Origin: Paenibacillus sp. OK003
GTDB lineage: Bacteria; Bacillota; Bacilli; Paenibacillales; Paenibacillaceae
Assembly (NCBI RefSeq): GCF_900109515.1
Contig: NZ_FOBD01000005.1
Location: 186,001 to 250,000 of the forward strand
DNA: 64,000 nucleotides
Direction: 5' to 3'
The translations under genes and the position numbers were made by a program. A model generated the notes under the pieces. That model did no database searches, had not been told where the DNA came from, and saw only the letters and a list, made by a program, of their open reading frames with translations. Positions 45,172 through 54,186 of the stretch are shown piece after piece. The stretch's first letter is position 1; every line of letters starts with the position of its first letter.

Positions 45172-46098
45172 ATGGATAAGGTTTCGGGTACTTCGGTACA
45201 AGGGGAAATGGTTGTTCAGGAATTCATACATATGCTTACGATCGAGGGAGAATTGACTCCCAAAACCTTGAAGGAATATGCGAGTGATTTGAAGCACTTT
45301 ACCGAATGGTATAAGGGTGACGAACCTCGGGGGGAAGAGATCTCATTTCAAATCGAAGACGTGAATACAGCGACTTTGGTCCGTTATCGGGAAGATTCAC
45401 AAAAGGTAATGCAATTGAAGCCGTCTACCATTAATCGCAGACTGATTACATTGAAGCGTTTTTTCAAGTGGGCTGCATCGGAAGCCAGGATTAACAGTGA
45501 TCCTTCTAAACCTCTGAAATTCATTCCGGAAGACAAGGTTAGCCCACGCCGAATGACCCCTGAGGAAGAACAATCATTCATATCTGCGGTCGAGAACGGC
45601 AACTCGCTTCGGGATCAGACCATCCTTACACTCATGTATCATACCGGTATGCGAACGATGGAGATATGCAATCTCGCTCCCAGTGATATCGAATTGGGCA
45701 AACGAAGCGGGCAGCTCACGGTGAGGGCCGATAAACGAAACGGTCAACGGAAAATTCCGCTGAACATGACATGTATTGCTTTGTTGAAGATGTATATGGT
45801 CGGTCTCGCACCGGATAGTCCTTACCTGTTTCCTTCCGAGAAAACCAATGATCGCTTAACAGAGAGGGCGCTGCGCCATTTGATCAAAAAAGTGATGACT
45901 ACAGCCGGGCTGGAAGGGCTAAGCTCCCATGATCTGCGTCATCGGTTCGGATACGCCATGGCTGAGCATACACCACTGCATCGCTTGGCAGAAATGATGG
46001 GACACATTAATCCGGATACCACGATGATTTATGTGAAGGGTTTAAATGCCAATCTATCTTTGTCAGCAGAAGAGGATGGAGAAACGGAACCGCATTAA
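45172..46098 (+). CDS. Tyrosine recombinase / phage-integrase family protein
   Basis: The 308-residue protein has an N-terminal SAM-like core-binding domain (residues 12-110, FIHMLTIEGELTPKTLKEYASDLKHF). The C-terminal catalytic domain carries the full active-site set: Arg161 in GMRTMEI, the beta-hairpin Lys in ADKRNGQRK, His253 and Arg256 in HDLRHRF, His278 in MGHINPDT and nucleophile Tyr287 in MIYVKG. It resembles XerC/XerD in size but is not next to the usual xer neighbours, and no integrated element or att duplication is visible around it. It may act on the direct repeats just upstream or on remote sites. GGAGG is located 5-10 bases before the ATG. Confidence 0.9.
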   Translation: MDKVSGTSVQGEMVVQEFIHMLTIEGELTPKTLKEYASDLKHFTEWYKGDEPRGEEISFQIEDVNTATLVRYREDSQKVMQLKPSTINRRLITLKRFFKWAASEARINSDPSKPLKFIPEDKVSPRRMTPEEEQSFISAVENGNSLRDQTILTLMYHTGMRTMEICNLAPSDIELGKRSGQLTVRADKRNGQRKIPLNMTCIALLKMYMVGLAPDSPYLFPSEKTNDRLTERALRHLIKKVMTTAGLEGLSSHDLRHRFGYAMAEHTPLHRLAEMMGHINPDTTMIYVKGLNANLSLSAEEDGETEPH

Positions 46099-46164
46099 AG
46101 TACATGCAGTACTCTTTATGAGGGATTACGAACGGATATAGGATCAATGATGCCCTGACCCACT

Positions 46165-46569
46165 TCAAGTGGATGAGGGTTGTTTGGTTATCCAAGAATG
46201 ACTTACATCCCATTCAGGCTTGTTGTTTGCATTGATTTGCGATTCTAATGTAATAATGGCATAGGTTCCATCAAGCTTTTCCCAAAAAAGTATCGCCTTT
46301 GTATGATCGGGATGTAAAAGCAATGCAGGCATGATATCCCCGGTTTCCAGCATGGTTCTTCGTTCGTTACTATAATAGGCAGCGATGAAGGAAGAGTGCT
46401 CTTCACGGGGAAGGGTGTTTAATGAATCCTCCAAGCTGTAAAACAGTTTCCATTCAGTTATATTCTCCTTCTCACTATTCTCATTCAGCGTGGTACGTAC
46501 CGCCTCTATTCCTCCCCTCCATGATTTTGTTAACTTCTCTTGAAGTTCATGAGGTTGGTTCTATTTCAT
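46165..46569 (-). pseudogene. Small protein gene with an amber stop at codon 3
   Basis: AAAGGAG on the minus strand lies 6 bases before the ATG at 46567-46569. The gene then reads ATG AAA TAG, and after the stop the same frame stays open for 131 codons (NQPHELQEKLTKSWRGGIEA ... KPEWDVSHSWITKQPSST). The good ribosome binding site, the frame agreement and the protein-like composition argue that this is a real gene of about 134 codons inactivated very early, or a sequence error, or readthrough. The only later start in frame is a weak TTG at 46434 (89 residues). No family is recognised; the central part (LLLHPDHTKAILFWEKLDGTYAIITLE) looks like a small alpha+beta domain. Confidence 0.6.
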
Positions 46570-46608
46570 AACTAACTCCTTTCAATAATTTACCATATAT
46601 TTCGTTTG

Positions 46609-46618
46609 TGAGCGCTCA
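46609..46618. promoter_or_regulatory. 10-bp perfect palindrome in the mgl regulator upstream region
   Basis: TGAGCGCTCA, within TTTGTGAGCGCTCATTA, resembles the core of LacI/GalR-family operators. It lies 140 bases before the response regulator gene and about 40 bases before the broken minus-strand gene, so it could control either. Confidence 0.35.
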
Positions 46619-46758
46619 TTATATCAATCTTTTCACCTTAATAGTAAGCGGTTACATATTTAAATTTATATTGTATATTATGATGGCAACCTTGGATCAT
46701 ATCGACATATACATTATTGCTTGGGCTTATGGCCCGTTAAATAAAGGAGGAATCTGAC

Positions 46759-48378
46759 GTGTACCGGGTATTGCTGGTGGATGATGAAGAGGATGTACGC
46801 GAAGGGTTGGTTGTAGAGGTAGATTGGGAAGCGCTCGATCTGCGCATAGTGGGTCTGGCAGAGAATGGACGTGAAGCACTGGAGATGGCCGAACGAGTGG
46901 AGCCGGATATTGTGGTAACGGATATCAGCATGCCATTTATGGATGGACTTGAACTTGCTCGAAGGTTGCGGGAGCGCAATCCGCTTGTGAAAGTGGTGAT
47001 TTTGACTGGATATGATGAATTCGACTACGCCCGACAAGCGGTCTCGCTGAGTGTGGATGAATATTTACTGAAGCCATTCTCGGCGGGACATCTGACAGAA
47101 CTGCTTACAAGATTGCGTGCGCAAATGGCGGCGGAAGTAGCCGAGCGAGAGGATGTACAGCAGCTGCGCGACCATTATTATACAAGCCTGCCCCTGTTAC
47201 AGGCAGACCTGATGGCCACTTTGCTGCATCGGCAGAAATCGCCGGAATATATCCATGGCAAAGCGAAGCAATGCGGACTGGATCTGCAAGGTGAACGCTA
47301 TGGTGTATCCGTATTGACCCTGCATATGGACGGAGACCCATCCGAGGATGCGGAGTTGAAGCAGTTCGCTGCGCTGAACATTGCCGCAGAGGTATGGACG
47401 GAACACGGGGCCGGACATGCTTTTATGCATCAGGAGACGATTGTGCTGCTCTATGTAGATCGGTGGGGTGGAGAAGAGGGGGAGAAACGACAGCAGCAGG
47501 CGCTGGAAAATGTAATGCGCAGCATCAATCACTATCTGCGTATTCCTGCCACTGTTGGATCGGGCTCAATCGTGAACACACTGGCAGGTGTGAAGCATGC
47601 CTATGAGGATGCACTACTGGCACTGGATTATCGGCTTGTACCGGGGACTGATCCCCTTATCTATATTGCAGATGTGGAGCGGCAGACGGCGGGCAAATTG
47701 CGTTTTGACGAGTTGAAGCAGCAGACGCTGACACGTTGTCTGAAAGCGGGAACGCAGGCGGAGCTGGAGGATGCACTGGAGATCATTTTCCGGGAAATCA
47801 CGGTGGAGCATGGGCGAAGTGACATTCAACTGTATCTGATTGAAGTTTTAACAAACGTTTGGAAGGCAGCTCAGGCATCGGGTGAGGCCATGGAGGATAT
47901 TTTTGGGGCAGGGTTCCAGTTGTATGCCGATTTGTTCCGTTTGCCTGGGTTGTCTGAGGCACAAGGTAAGGTGCGTGAGGTTTGTCTGCTCGTTCAACAT
48001 CGCATTGCCAGCGGAAGGCAGCATGTATACAAGGATATTGTGGAACAGGCTTTGTCGTTTACCAAAGAACACTACGCCGATCAGGATCTGTCCATTCAGA
48101 AAGTATGCGGGCATCTGCATATCAGCTCGGGTTATTTTTGTGGCATTTTCAAAAAAGAAGTACAGCTTACCTTCCTGCAATATCTGATGCAAATCCGTAT
48201 GGAGGCGGCGAAGGAGCTGCTTCGATCCACGGAGATGAAGTCGTTTGAGATTGCTGGTCAGGTAGGCTTCGCGGAACCGAATTATTTCAGTTTTTGCTTC
48301 AAAAAACATATCGGCGTTTCGCCTAAAGAATATCGCAAACAGACTGCACTAACAGCTAGTGAAGGCACAAGTCGATGA
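46759..48378 (+). CDS. YesN-type response regulator controlling the mgl locus
   Basis: The 539-residue regulator has a receiver domain (VDDEED, phospho-acceptor Asp55 in VVTDISMPFMDG, Lys in YLLKPFS), a long middle region of about 300 residues typical of large YesN proteins, and a C-terminal AraC-type DNA-binding domain (SIQKVCGHLHISSGYFCGIFKKE, SFEIAGQVGFAEPNYFSFCFKKHIGVSPKEYRK). The GTG start at 46759 has GGAGGAAT upstream. Its end overlaps the sensor kinase gene by four bases. It probably activates mglBAC downstream. Confidence 0.92.
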   Translation: MYRVLLVDDEEDVREGLVVEVDWEALDLRIVGLAENGREALEMAERVEPDIVVTDISMPFMDGLELARRLRERNPLVKVVILTGYDEFDYARQAVSLSVDEYLLKPFSAGHLTELLTRLRAQMAAEVAEREDVQQLRDHYYTSLPLLQADLMATLLHRQKSPEYIHGKAKQCGLDLQGERYGVSVLTLHMDGDPSEDAELKQFAALNIAAEVWTEHGAGHAFMHQETIVLLYVDRWGGEEGEKRQQQALENVMRSINHYLRIPATVGSGSIVNTLAGVKHAYEDALLALDYRLVPGTDPLIYIADVERQTAGKLRFDELKQQTLTRCLKAGTQAELEDALEIIFREITVEHGRSDIQLYLIEVLTNVWKAAQASGEAMEDIFGAGFQLYADLFRLPGLSEAQGKVREVCLLVQHRIASGRQHVYKDIVEQALSFTKEHYADQDLSIQKVCGHLHISSGYFCGIFKKEVQLTFLQYLMQIRMEAAKELLRSTEMKSFEIAGQVGFAEPNYFSFCFKKHIGVSPKEYRKQTALTASEGTSR

Positions 48379-50192
48379 GAACGTTTGCCGGATGGATAAG
48401 ATCCCTTTGGCTCAAGCTTCGGTCCAGGTTGCGTTCATCCAGAGTCAGCAGTATCCGCTTTATTATTACGTGGTCCTTCTCTGTCTTCATTGTATTGGTG
48501 CTGACCATCATGGCGATGCTGCTGCATGACAAATTCACGCAGGCCGCGGAGCGAAGTGCGGAGCTGACGACGAGGCAGATCGTGGATCAGGTCAGTTACA
48601 ATCTGGAGGATTATGTTCGCAGCATGTCGCATCTGTATCGAGCCATCGAAGAACATATGCTGCGGGATGGTACGTGGGAAGGGGATCAGGTAGATAAACA
48701 GCTCGACACGCTACTCAGCAGCCGCGAAGATATCATCTCCATTACTTTGTTGGATTCAACAGGGCATTTGCTCAAGAACAGACCTTCAGCCGAATTAAAA
48801 CCGAGTGCCCATGTGACCCAGCAAGGGTGGTTTCAATCTGCACTCCGGGTGCCGGATCACCTTAGTTTCTCGCTGCCTCATATTCAGAACATGTACACAG
48901 GCCCATACAAATGGGTCGTTTCTATGAGCAAAGGCATTACTGTGCGCCAAAATGGTCAGGATCGGCAGGTCATTCTGCTGGTGGATATCAACTTCAAACA
49001 AATGGACGAACTGAGCCGCCGGGTCAGTCTGGGGCAGCGGGGATACGTCTACATTATCGACGAAAGTGCAGGCAATATCGTCTACCATCCGCAGCAGCAA
49101 TTGATGTACATGGGGCTCAAAAGTGAAAATATCGAACAGGCGCTGGTTGCAACCGGCAGTTATGAGGATGAGGCGGACGGGCAGAAAAGGTTGAATGCGG
49201 TCAAGTCTGTCGCCAATATCGGATGGAAAATCGTAGGTGTGGCCTATCTGGATGAGATCATGACAACCCGCCAGGAGGTCAATGGATATCTAATTCGGGT
49301 ACTGCTGGTTGTGCTGGTACTGGTTATTCTCGTCTCGCTGTTCCTCTCTTCCAGTCTGACACGTCCGATCCGGCGGATGGAACGAAAGATGAAGGCCGTG
49401 GAGCGAGGGGATTTTAACGTGGAGCTACCGATCGGAGGGCCGCTGGAAGTGGAACGTTTATCCCGTCGTTTTAACCTGATGGTCTATAAAATCCGGACCT
49501 TGATGAATGAAATCATTCATGAACAGGAGCAGAAGCGTCGTCTCGAACTGGAAGCTTTGCAGGCTCAGATCAATCCACATTTCCTCTACAACACGTTGAA
49601 TTCGGTCGTGCGTATGGTGGGCATGAGCCGGAATGAGGAAGTCATTACGATGATCACTTCGTTATCCCGATTGTTTCGCATTAGTCTCAGTCAAGGCAAA
49701 ACGATTATTACGGTCAGGGAAGAACTGGAGCACGCCCACCATTACCTGACGATTCAGCAGATGCGGTTCAAGCGTAAATTTAATTTTAGCATGAAGGCGG
49801 ATGAAGATACGCTGGACTGCCTGACCCTTAAGCTGGTGCTTCAGCCACTCATTGAAAATGCGATCGTGCATGGCATTGAATATTATATGGACGAGGGATG
49901 TATTGAAATTCGTGTGTACCGGGAGGACGATAAGCTGGTATTTCGGATTACAGATAATGGGGTCGGCATGACGGAAGAGCAGCTGTCGAAACTTCTAATG
50001 GGCAGTCCTATCGTAAAAAGTGGTGCAGGATCAGGTGTAGCTGTACGCAATGTACATGATCGGATACAGCTTTATTATGGCGAAGCTTACGGTCTTGAAT
50101 TCGAGAGTGAGCTGGAGGAAGGCACAACCGTCTGGATTCGGATTCCGATCCAATCGGAACGAGAGGAGGACGATGCGCATGATGAACAATAA
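48375..50192 (+). CDS. YesM-type sensor histidine kinase of the mgl locus
   Basis: The 605-residue kinase has an N-terminal transmembrane helix (FSVFIVLVLTIMAMLLHD-like, residues 32-52), an extracellular dCache domain (GYVYIIDESAGNIVYHPQQQ), and a second transmembrane helix near 295-315. A HAMP domain (SLTRPIRRMERKMKAVERGDF) is followed by the His_kinase module with His402 in QINPHFLYNTLNS and a HATPase_c domain (LVLQPLIENAIVHGI, DNGVGMTEEQL). It overlaps the regulator upstream and the lipoprotein gene downstream. The extra binding protein encoded next may deliver the sugar signal to it. Confidence 0.92.
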   Translation: MRTFAGWIRSLWLKLRSRLRSSRVSSIRFIITWSFSVFIVLVLTIMAMLLHDKFTQAAERSAELTTRQIVDQVSYNLEDYVRSMSHLYRAIEEHMLRDGTWEGDQVDKQLDTLLSSREDIISITLLDSTGHLLKNRPSAELKPSAHVTQQGWFQSALRVPDHLSFSLPHIQNMYTGPYKWVVSMSKGITVRQNGQDRQVILLVDINFKQMDELSRRVSLGQRGYVYIIDESAGNIVYHPQQQLMYMGLKSENIEQALVATGSYEDEADGQKRLNAVKSVANIGWKIVGVAYLDEIMTTRQEVNGYLIRVLLVVLVLVILVSLFLSSSLTRPIRRMERKMKAVERGDFNVELPIGGPLEVERLSRRFNLMVYKIRTLMNEIIHEQEQKRRLELEALQAQINPHFLYNTLNSVVRMVGMSRNEEVITMITSLSRLFRISLSQGKTIITVREELEHAHHYLTIQQMRFKRKFNFSMKADEDTLDCLTLKLVLQPLIENAIVHGIEYYMDEGCIEIRVYREDDKLVFRITDNGVGMTEEQLSKLLMGSPIVKSGAGSGVAVRNVHDRIQLYYGEAYGLEFESELEEGTTVWIRIPIQSEREEDDAHDEQ

Positions 50193-51408
50193 AGGGAACA
50201 GCATGTGCACCAAGCGAACCAACAGGTCGAAAAATAAGATCAATAGAAATAGAACGGAATGGATTGCGCATCTGGTTATGAAAATAAAAATCTGCACTCA
50301 CGTGGAAGCCATACGGACGAGAGTCCCCATCCTTCGTTATATGGGCATGTCAGCAGCAATCTGCTGCCTGTTGTTATGTATGGCGTGCGGTATGTCCAAT
50401 GCTGATCCGGCGGGATCACCGCCGCGTATTGCACTGATTACGCCAGCGGGAACGGGAGAACTTGCAGAAGCGATACGTCTTGGGGCCGAAGCGGCTGCCA
50501 AAGAAGCGGGAGCGGAGCTCATTACGGTGGAGGCTTTTCCCTCGGAGGGACTAACTTACGCGCCATCTAATCCTGACTTCACGGCAGTACAGGGAAAGGT
50601 CAAGCAAGAGCACTTGCTAAATGGGACTTATCCACTGAGCGAGCGTGAACAAGCCCAGGTCGATGCAGTATCGCTGGCAATGGAGCAGGGAGCATCTGCC
50701 CTGTTGATCGATCCCTTGAGTGAAAAGGCACTCCGCGACATTATTCAGAAGGCACAGACTAAGGATGCCAACGGAGTGATTATCCCCGTCATTTTGTTGA
50801 ATGACGAGTTTCCTGTAAAAGGTATAACAAGTGTTATCTCGATAGATAACGTTGAGGCTGGACGGCAGGCGGGTCAGGCCATGGCCGTGCTTCTAGGAGG
50901 ACGAGGATTTATAGCCTTGCTTGGTCCTGGTCCTGTAAATCCTGTTCTGATTAACCGGGAACAAGGGGTAGAAGAATCACTGGCTCAGTATCCGGACATT
51001 CATGTGGAGACCCAGTCCGTATGCAGCACGCGGGATGCTTGCTGGCAGGCGGCAAAGCAACTGCTTGACCAGCAGCAGGTGAACGGGGTGATTGCCCTTC
51101 AGGAATCTGCTTCTCTAGGGGCGGCGGATGAATTGAACCGACGTACGTCCGAGAACAATGGGAACAAGGTGAAGATTGTGGGTTTTGGCAGTGAACAGCA
51201 GCAGTTAGAGCAGTTACAGGAAGGCAGAATTCAGCATTTGATCGTGCAAAACGGATTCAGTGCGGGTTATCTTGGTGTGAATCAGGCCGTTGCACGGTTG
51301 AACAATCAACAGGTGCAAGCCAGGGTAACGCTAGAAACGAAGCTGGTCAGTACGGACAATATGTTCTGGATGGATAATCAGAAGCTGTTGTTTCCTTTTG
51401 TACAGTGA
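50179..51408 (+). CDS. Sugar-binding lipoprotein linked to the YesM/YesN pair
   Basis: The frame is open from 50050, but GAGGAGGA at 50163-50170 and ATGs at 50173, 50179 and 50182 place the start inside the end of the kinase gene (about 409 residues). The N-terminus is long and basic, then a hydrophobic stretch ends LLCMACG, a lipobox-like sequence. The rest is a periplasmic-binding-protein-like sugar domain (PRIALITPAGTGELAEAIRLGAEAAAKEAGAEL, ALLIDPLSEKALRDII, SVISIDNVEAGRQAGQAMA, GVIALQESASLGAADEL). It is different from MglB, which has its own gene next. Its position after the kinase suggests an extracellular co-sensor, similar in idea to ChvE or YtfQ-like sensor proteins. That role is inference. 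Confidence 0.82.
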   Translation: MMNNKGNSMCTKRTNRSKNKINRNRTEWIAHLVMKIKICTHVEAIRTRVPILRYMGMSAAICCLLLCMACGMSNADPAGSPPRIALITPAGTGELAEAIRLGAEAAAKEAGAELITVEAFPSEGLTYAPSNPDFTAVQGKVKQEHLLNGTYPLSEREQAQVDAVSLAMEQGASALLIDPLSEKALRDIIQKAQTKDANGVIIPVILLNDEFPVKGITSVISIDNVEAGRQAGQAMAVLLGGRGFIALLGPGPVNPVLINREQGVEESLAQYPDIHVETQSVCSTRDACWQAAKQLLDQQQVNGVIALQESASLGAADELNRRTSENNGNKVKIVGFGSEQQQLEQLQEGRIQHLIVQNGFSAGYLGVNQAVARLNNQQVQARVTLETKLVSTDNMFWMDNQKLLFPFVQ

Positions 51409-51465
51409 AGGCTCAATTGAGGAAGATTTCGATAAAACAGAGGAAGATATTGTATTCGAATTTAT

Positions 51466-51479
51466 TGTAAACCCTTTCA
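51466..51479. promoter_or_regulatory. cre-like CcpA box upstream of mglB
   Basis: TGTAAACCCTTTCA with preceding T matches 14 of 15 consensus positions; the central G is C. It lies 51 bases before mglB. Confidence 0.45.
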
Positions 51480-51529
51480 TAATAAAGACATCGGTACAGC
51501 CGAATGAACTTGGGGGAGGTCATTAGGAT

Positions 51530-52591
51530 ATGAAGAAAACGTGGATGACATTGTTGCTTACAGCGTGTATGGTTGCGGCGGCGGGGTGCAGCAGTGGCGG
51601 AGACAGCGCAGGTGGAAGTACAGGAACAGATACAGGAGGCCAGACAGCGGCAGGGACGGAAACGCCGAAGATTGGCGTGGCGATCTATAAGTTCGATGAC
51701 ACGTTCATGACGGGTGTACGGAATGCAATGACCGCAGCAGCGGAAGGCAAAGCCACACTCGATATCGTGGATAGCCAGAACGCACAGCCGACCCAGAATG
51801 AGAAAGTCGATCTGTTTGTATCCAAGAAATACAACGCAATGGCCGTGAATCCGGTTGACCGGACCGCAGCAGGTGTCATTATTGACAAAGCCAAAGCGGC
51901 CAGCATTCCAGTTGTCTTTCTGAACCGTGAGCCGGTTGCTGAAGACATGAACAAGTGGGATAAAGTGTATTACGTTGGAGCCAAGGCGGAAGAGTCCGGC
52001 ACGATCTCCGGTCAGCTCATTGTGGACTACTGGAAGGCCCATCCGGAAGCAGATAAAAACGGAGACGGCAAGCTGCAGTACGTCATGCTGAAAGGCGAGC
52101 CGGGTCACCAGGATGCTGAGCTGCGGACCAAATATTCCGTTCAGGCCATCCAGGATGCCGGAATTGAAGTGGAAGCATTGGCGGAAGACACGGCGATGTG
52201 GGATCGGGTCAAAGGACAGGAGAAAATGCAGGCGTTCCTTGCCTCCCACGGAGACAAGATTGAAGCGGTATTGGCTAACAACGATGACATGGCACTCGGA
52301 GCCATTGAAGCGTTGAAAGCAGCGGGATACTTCAAAGACGGCAAAACGATGCCGGTTGTCGGCGTGGATGCAACGGCTCCGGCCATTCAGGCCCTTCAGG
52401 ACGGAACGATGCTGGGCACGGTGTTGAATGATGCCAAGAACCAGGGCGCAGCTACGGTTGCACTGGCTTCCGTACTTGCGAAGGGTGAGACGCCAACGAA
52501 GGAAAACACGGGTTATGACATTACGGATGGCAAATACGTCTGGATTGCCTACAAAAAAATTACGAAAGACAACATTGCCGACGCCCAATAA
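51530..52591 (+). CDS. mglB: Galactose/glucose-type sugar-binding lipoprotein MglB
   Basis: The 353-residue lipoprotein has a lipobox VAAAGC near residue 20, a Gly/Ser/Thr linker and then the MglB fold: IGVAIYKFDDTFMTGVRNAM, VDLFVSKKYNAMAVNPVDRTAAGVII, VFLNREPV, GKLQYVMLKGEPGHQDAELRTKYS, EAVLANNDDMALGAIEALKAAGY, PVVGVDATAPAIQALQDG. It also carries the DADKNGDGK-like calcium loop (EADKNGDGKLQY). It captures galactose, glucose or methyl-galactosides for the MglA/MglC transporter. It is the first gene of mglBAC, with its own cre box and a strong terminator after it. Confidence 0.93.
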   Translation: MKKTWMTLLLTACMVAAAGCSSGGDSAGGSTGTDTGGQTAAGTETPKIGVAIYKFDDTFMTGVRNAMTAAAEGKATLDIVDSQNAQPTQNEKVDLFVSKKYNAMAVNPVDRTAAGVIIDKAKAASIPVVFLNREPVAEDMNKWDKVYYVGAKAEESGTISGQLIVDYWKAHPEADKNGDGKLQYVMLKGEPGHQDAELRTKYSVQAIQDAGIEVEALAEDTAMWDRVKGQEKMQAFLASHGDKIEAVLANNDDMALGAIEALKAAGYFKDGKTMPVVGVDATAPAIQALQDGTMLGTVLNDAKNQGAATVALASVLAKGETPTKENTGYDITDGKYVWIAYKKITKDNIADAQ

Positions 52592-52604
52592 CAGCAGCAA
52601 ACAG

Positions 52605-52636
52605 GGACGTCCGTCATGAGATGGCGTCCTTTTTTT
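52605..52636 (+). terminator. Internal terminator between mglB and mglA
   Basis: GGACGTCC (52605-52612) pairs with GGCGTCC (52623-52629), with a T bulge, and is followed by seven T. Partial termination here would raise binding-protein levels over transporter, a known pattern for such operons. Confidence 0.75.
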
Positions 52637-52665
52637 GCCGGGTTTACGGAAGGGGAGGATGAAAG

Positions 52666-54171
52666 ATGGAATCACCTTACCTGCTGGAGATGGACGGAAT
52701 ATCCAAAGCATTTCCGGGTGTGCAAGCACTGAGTCAGGTCACATTGAAGGTAAAGCCGGGTACGGTTCATGCGCTGATGGGAGAGAATGGAGCGGGCAAA
52801 TCCACGCTAATGAAATGTCTATTCGGTATGTATCGCCCGGATGAAGGGACGATTCGGATGGACGGCAATCAGGTGGACATTCAGAGTTCGAAAGCGGCGC
52901 TTCAGCATGGCATATCGATGATTCATCAGGAGCTGAACCCGGTGCCACACCGTCCGGTGATGGAGAACATCTGGCTGGGGCGTTTTCCGATGAGGGGGCT
53001 GCTGGTGGATGAAAAACGAATGTATGCCGATACACTGGCTCTGTTCAAGGACTTGAATCTGGACATTGATCCGAAGGCTCAGGCGGGAACGTTATCCGTT
53101 TCCAAAATACAGTCGATGGAAATCGCCAAAGCGGTCTCTTTCCAATCTAAAGTTATCGTGATGGATGAGCCAACTTCCTCGCTCACGGGCAAGGAAGTGG
53201 ACCAGCTCTTTGCCATTATTAATCAGCTGCGCAGTCGCGGGGTGTCTATTATCTACATTTCGCACAAGATGGAGGAAATTCTGACGATCTCGGATGAGGT
53301 CACGATTATGCGTGATGGTTTTGTAGTCGGTACCTGGGATGCTGCTGATTTAACGACCGATCTGATCATTACCCGCATGGTTGGACGTGATCTGGATGAA
53401 CGGTTCCCGGAACGGACGAACGTACCTGGAGAAGTGATTTTGAAGGCAGAAGGCTTAACCTCCAGCCAGCCGAATTCGTTCCGGGATGTGACGTTTGAAT
53501 TGAGGAAAGGCGAAGTGCTTGGAATTGGCGGCCTTGTTGGGGCACAGCGGACGGAATTGATTGAGTCATTGTTTGGCTTACGCGGACTTGCTTCAGGGAC
53601 GATCTCGATTCATGGGCGCAAGGTGAGGATCAAGTCACCTGCCGCAGCAAAGCGCCATAACATTGCTCTGCTGACTGAGGAGCGAAGAGTCACAGGAATT
53701 TTTCCAGTGTTGTCTGTGTATGAAAATACGATTATCGCGAGTCTCGGACGTTATCGGAATCGGATCGGTCTGCTGGATGAGAAGAAAGGCCGAGATGAGG
53801 CACGTGAGCAGACTCTGAAGTTTAGAACTAAAACGCCTTCAGTTAACACGCTGATTCGAAACCTGTCTGGTGGTAATCAACAGAAGGTACTTCTGGCTAG
53901 ATGGCTGTTGACTGACCCTGAAATTCTACTGCTCGATGAACCGACACGTGGGATTGATGTAGGCGCGAAATTTGAAATCTACACCATTATTACGGAACTG
54001 GCCCGCCAGGGCAAAAGCATTATTATGATCAGCTCGGAGATGCCCGAACTGCTGGGCATGTCGGATCGAATCATGGTCATGAGCGAAGGGCGGCTTACCG
54101 GAATCGTCGACGGTGCTGAGGCAACAGAGCAGGATATCATGAGGCTGGCCGCACAGCAGCGGATGGCTTAG
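52666..54171 (+). CDS. mglA: Galactose/methyl-galactoside ABC transporter ATP-binding protein MglA
   Basis: The 501-residue protein has two ATPase halves, typical of CUT2 transporters. The first half has Walker A GENGAGKST, signature LSVSKIQSMEIAKAVS and Walker B VIVMDEPTSSLTGKE. The second has the atypical A-loop GIGGLVGAQRTEL, signature LSGGNQQKVLLARWL and Walker B ILLLDEPTRGIDVG. The degenerate second Walker A is normal for MglA/RbsA proteins. It energises sugar uptake through MglC. GGAGGATGAAAG precedes the ATG at 52666. Confidence 0.94.
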   Translation: MESPYLLEMDGISKAFPGVQALSQVTLKVKPGTVHALMGENGAGKSTLMKCLFGMYRPDEGTIRMDGNQVDIQSSKAALQHGISMIHQELNPVPHRPVMENIWLGRFPMRGLLVDEKRMYADTLALFKDLNLDIDPKAQAGTLSVSKIQSMEIAKAVSFQSKVIVMDEPTSSLTGKEVDQLFAIINQLRSRGVSIIYISHKMEEILTISDEVTIMRDGFVVGTWDAADLTTDLIITRMVGRDLDERFPERTNVPGEVILKAEGLTSSQPNSFRDVTFELRKGEVLGIGGLVGAQRTELIESLFGLRGLASGTISIHGRKVRIKSPAAAKRHNIALLTEERRVTGIFPVLSVYENTIIASLGRYRNRIGLLDEKKGRDEAREQTLKFRTKTPSVNTLIRNLSGGNQQKVLLARWLLTDPEILLLDEPTRGIDVGAKFEIYTIITELARQGKSIIMISSEMPELLGMSDRIMVMSEGRLTGIVDGAEATEQDIMRLAAQQRMA

Positions 54172-54186
54172 TCAGGAGGGAAATAC

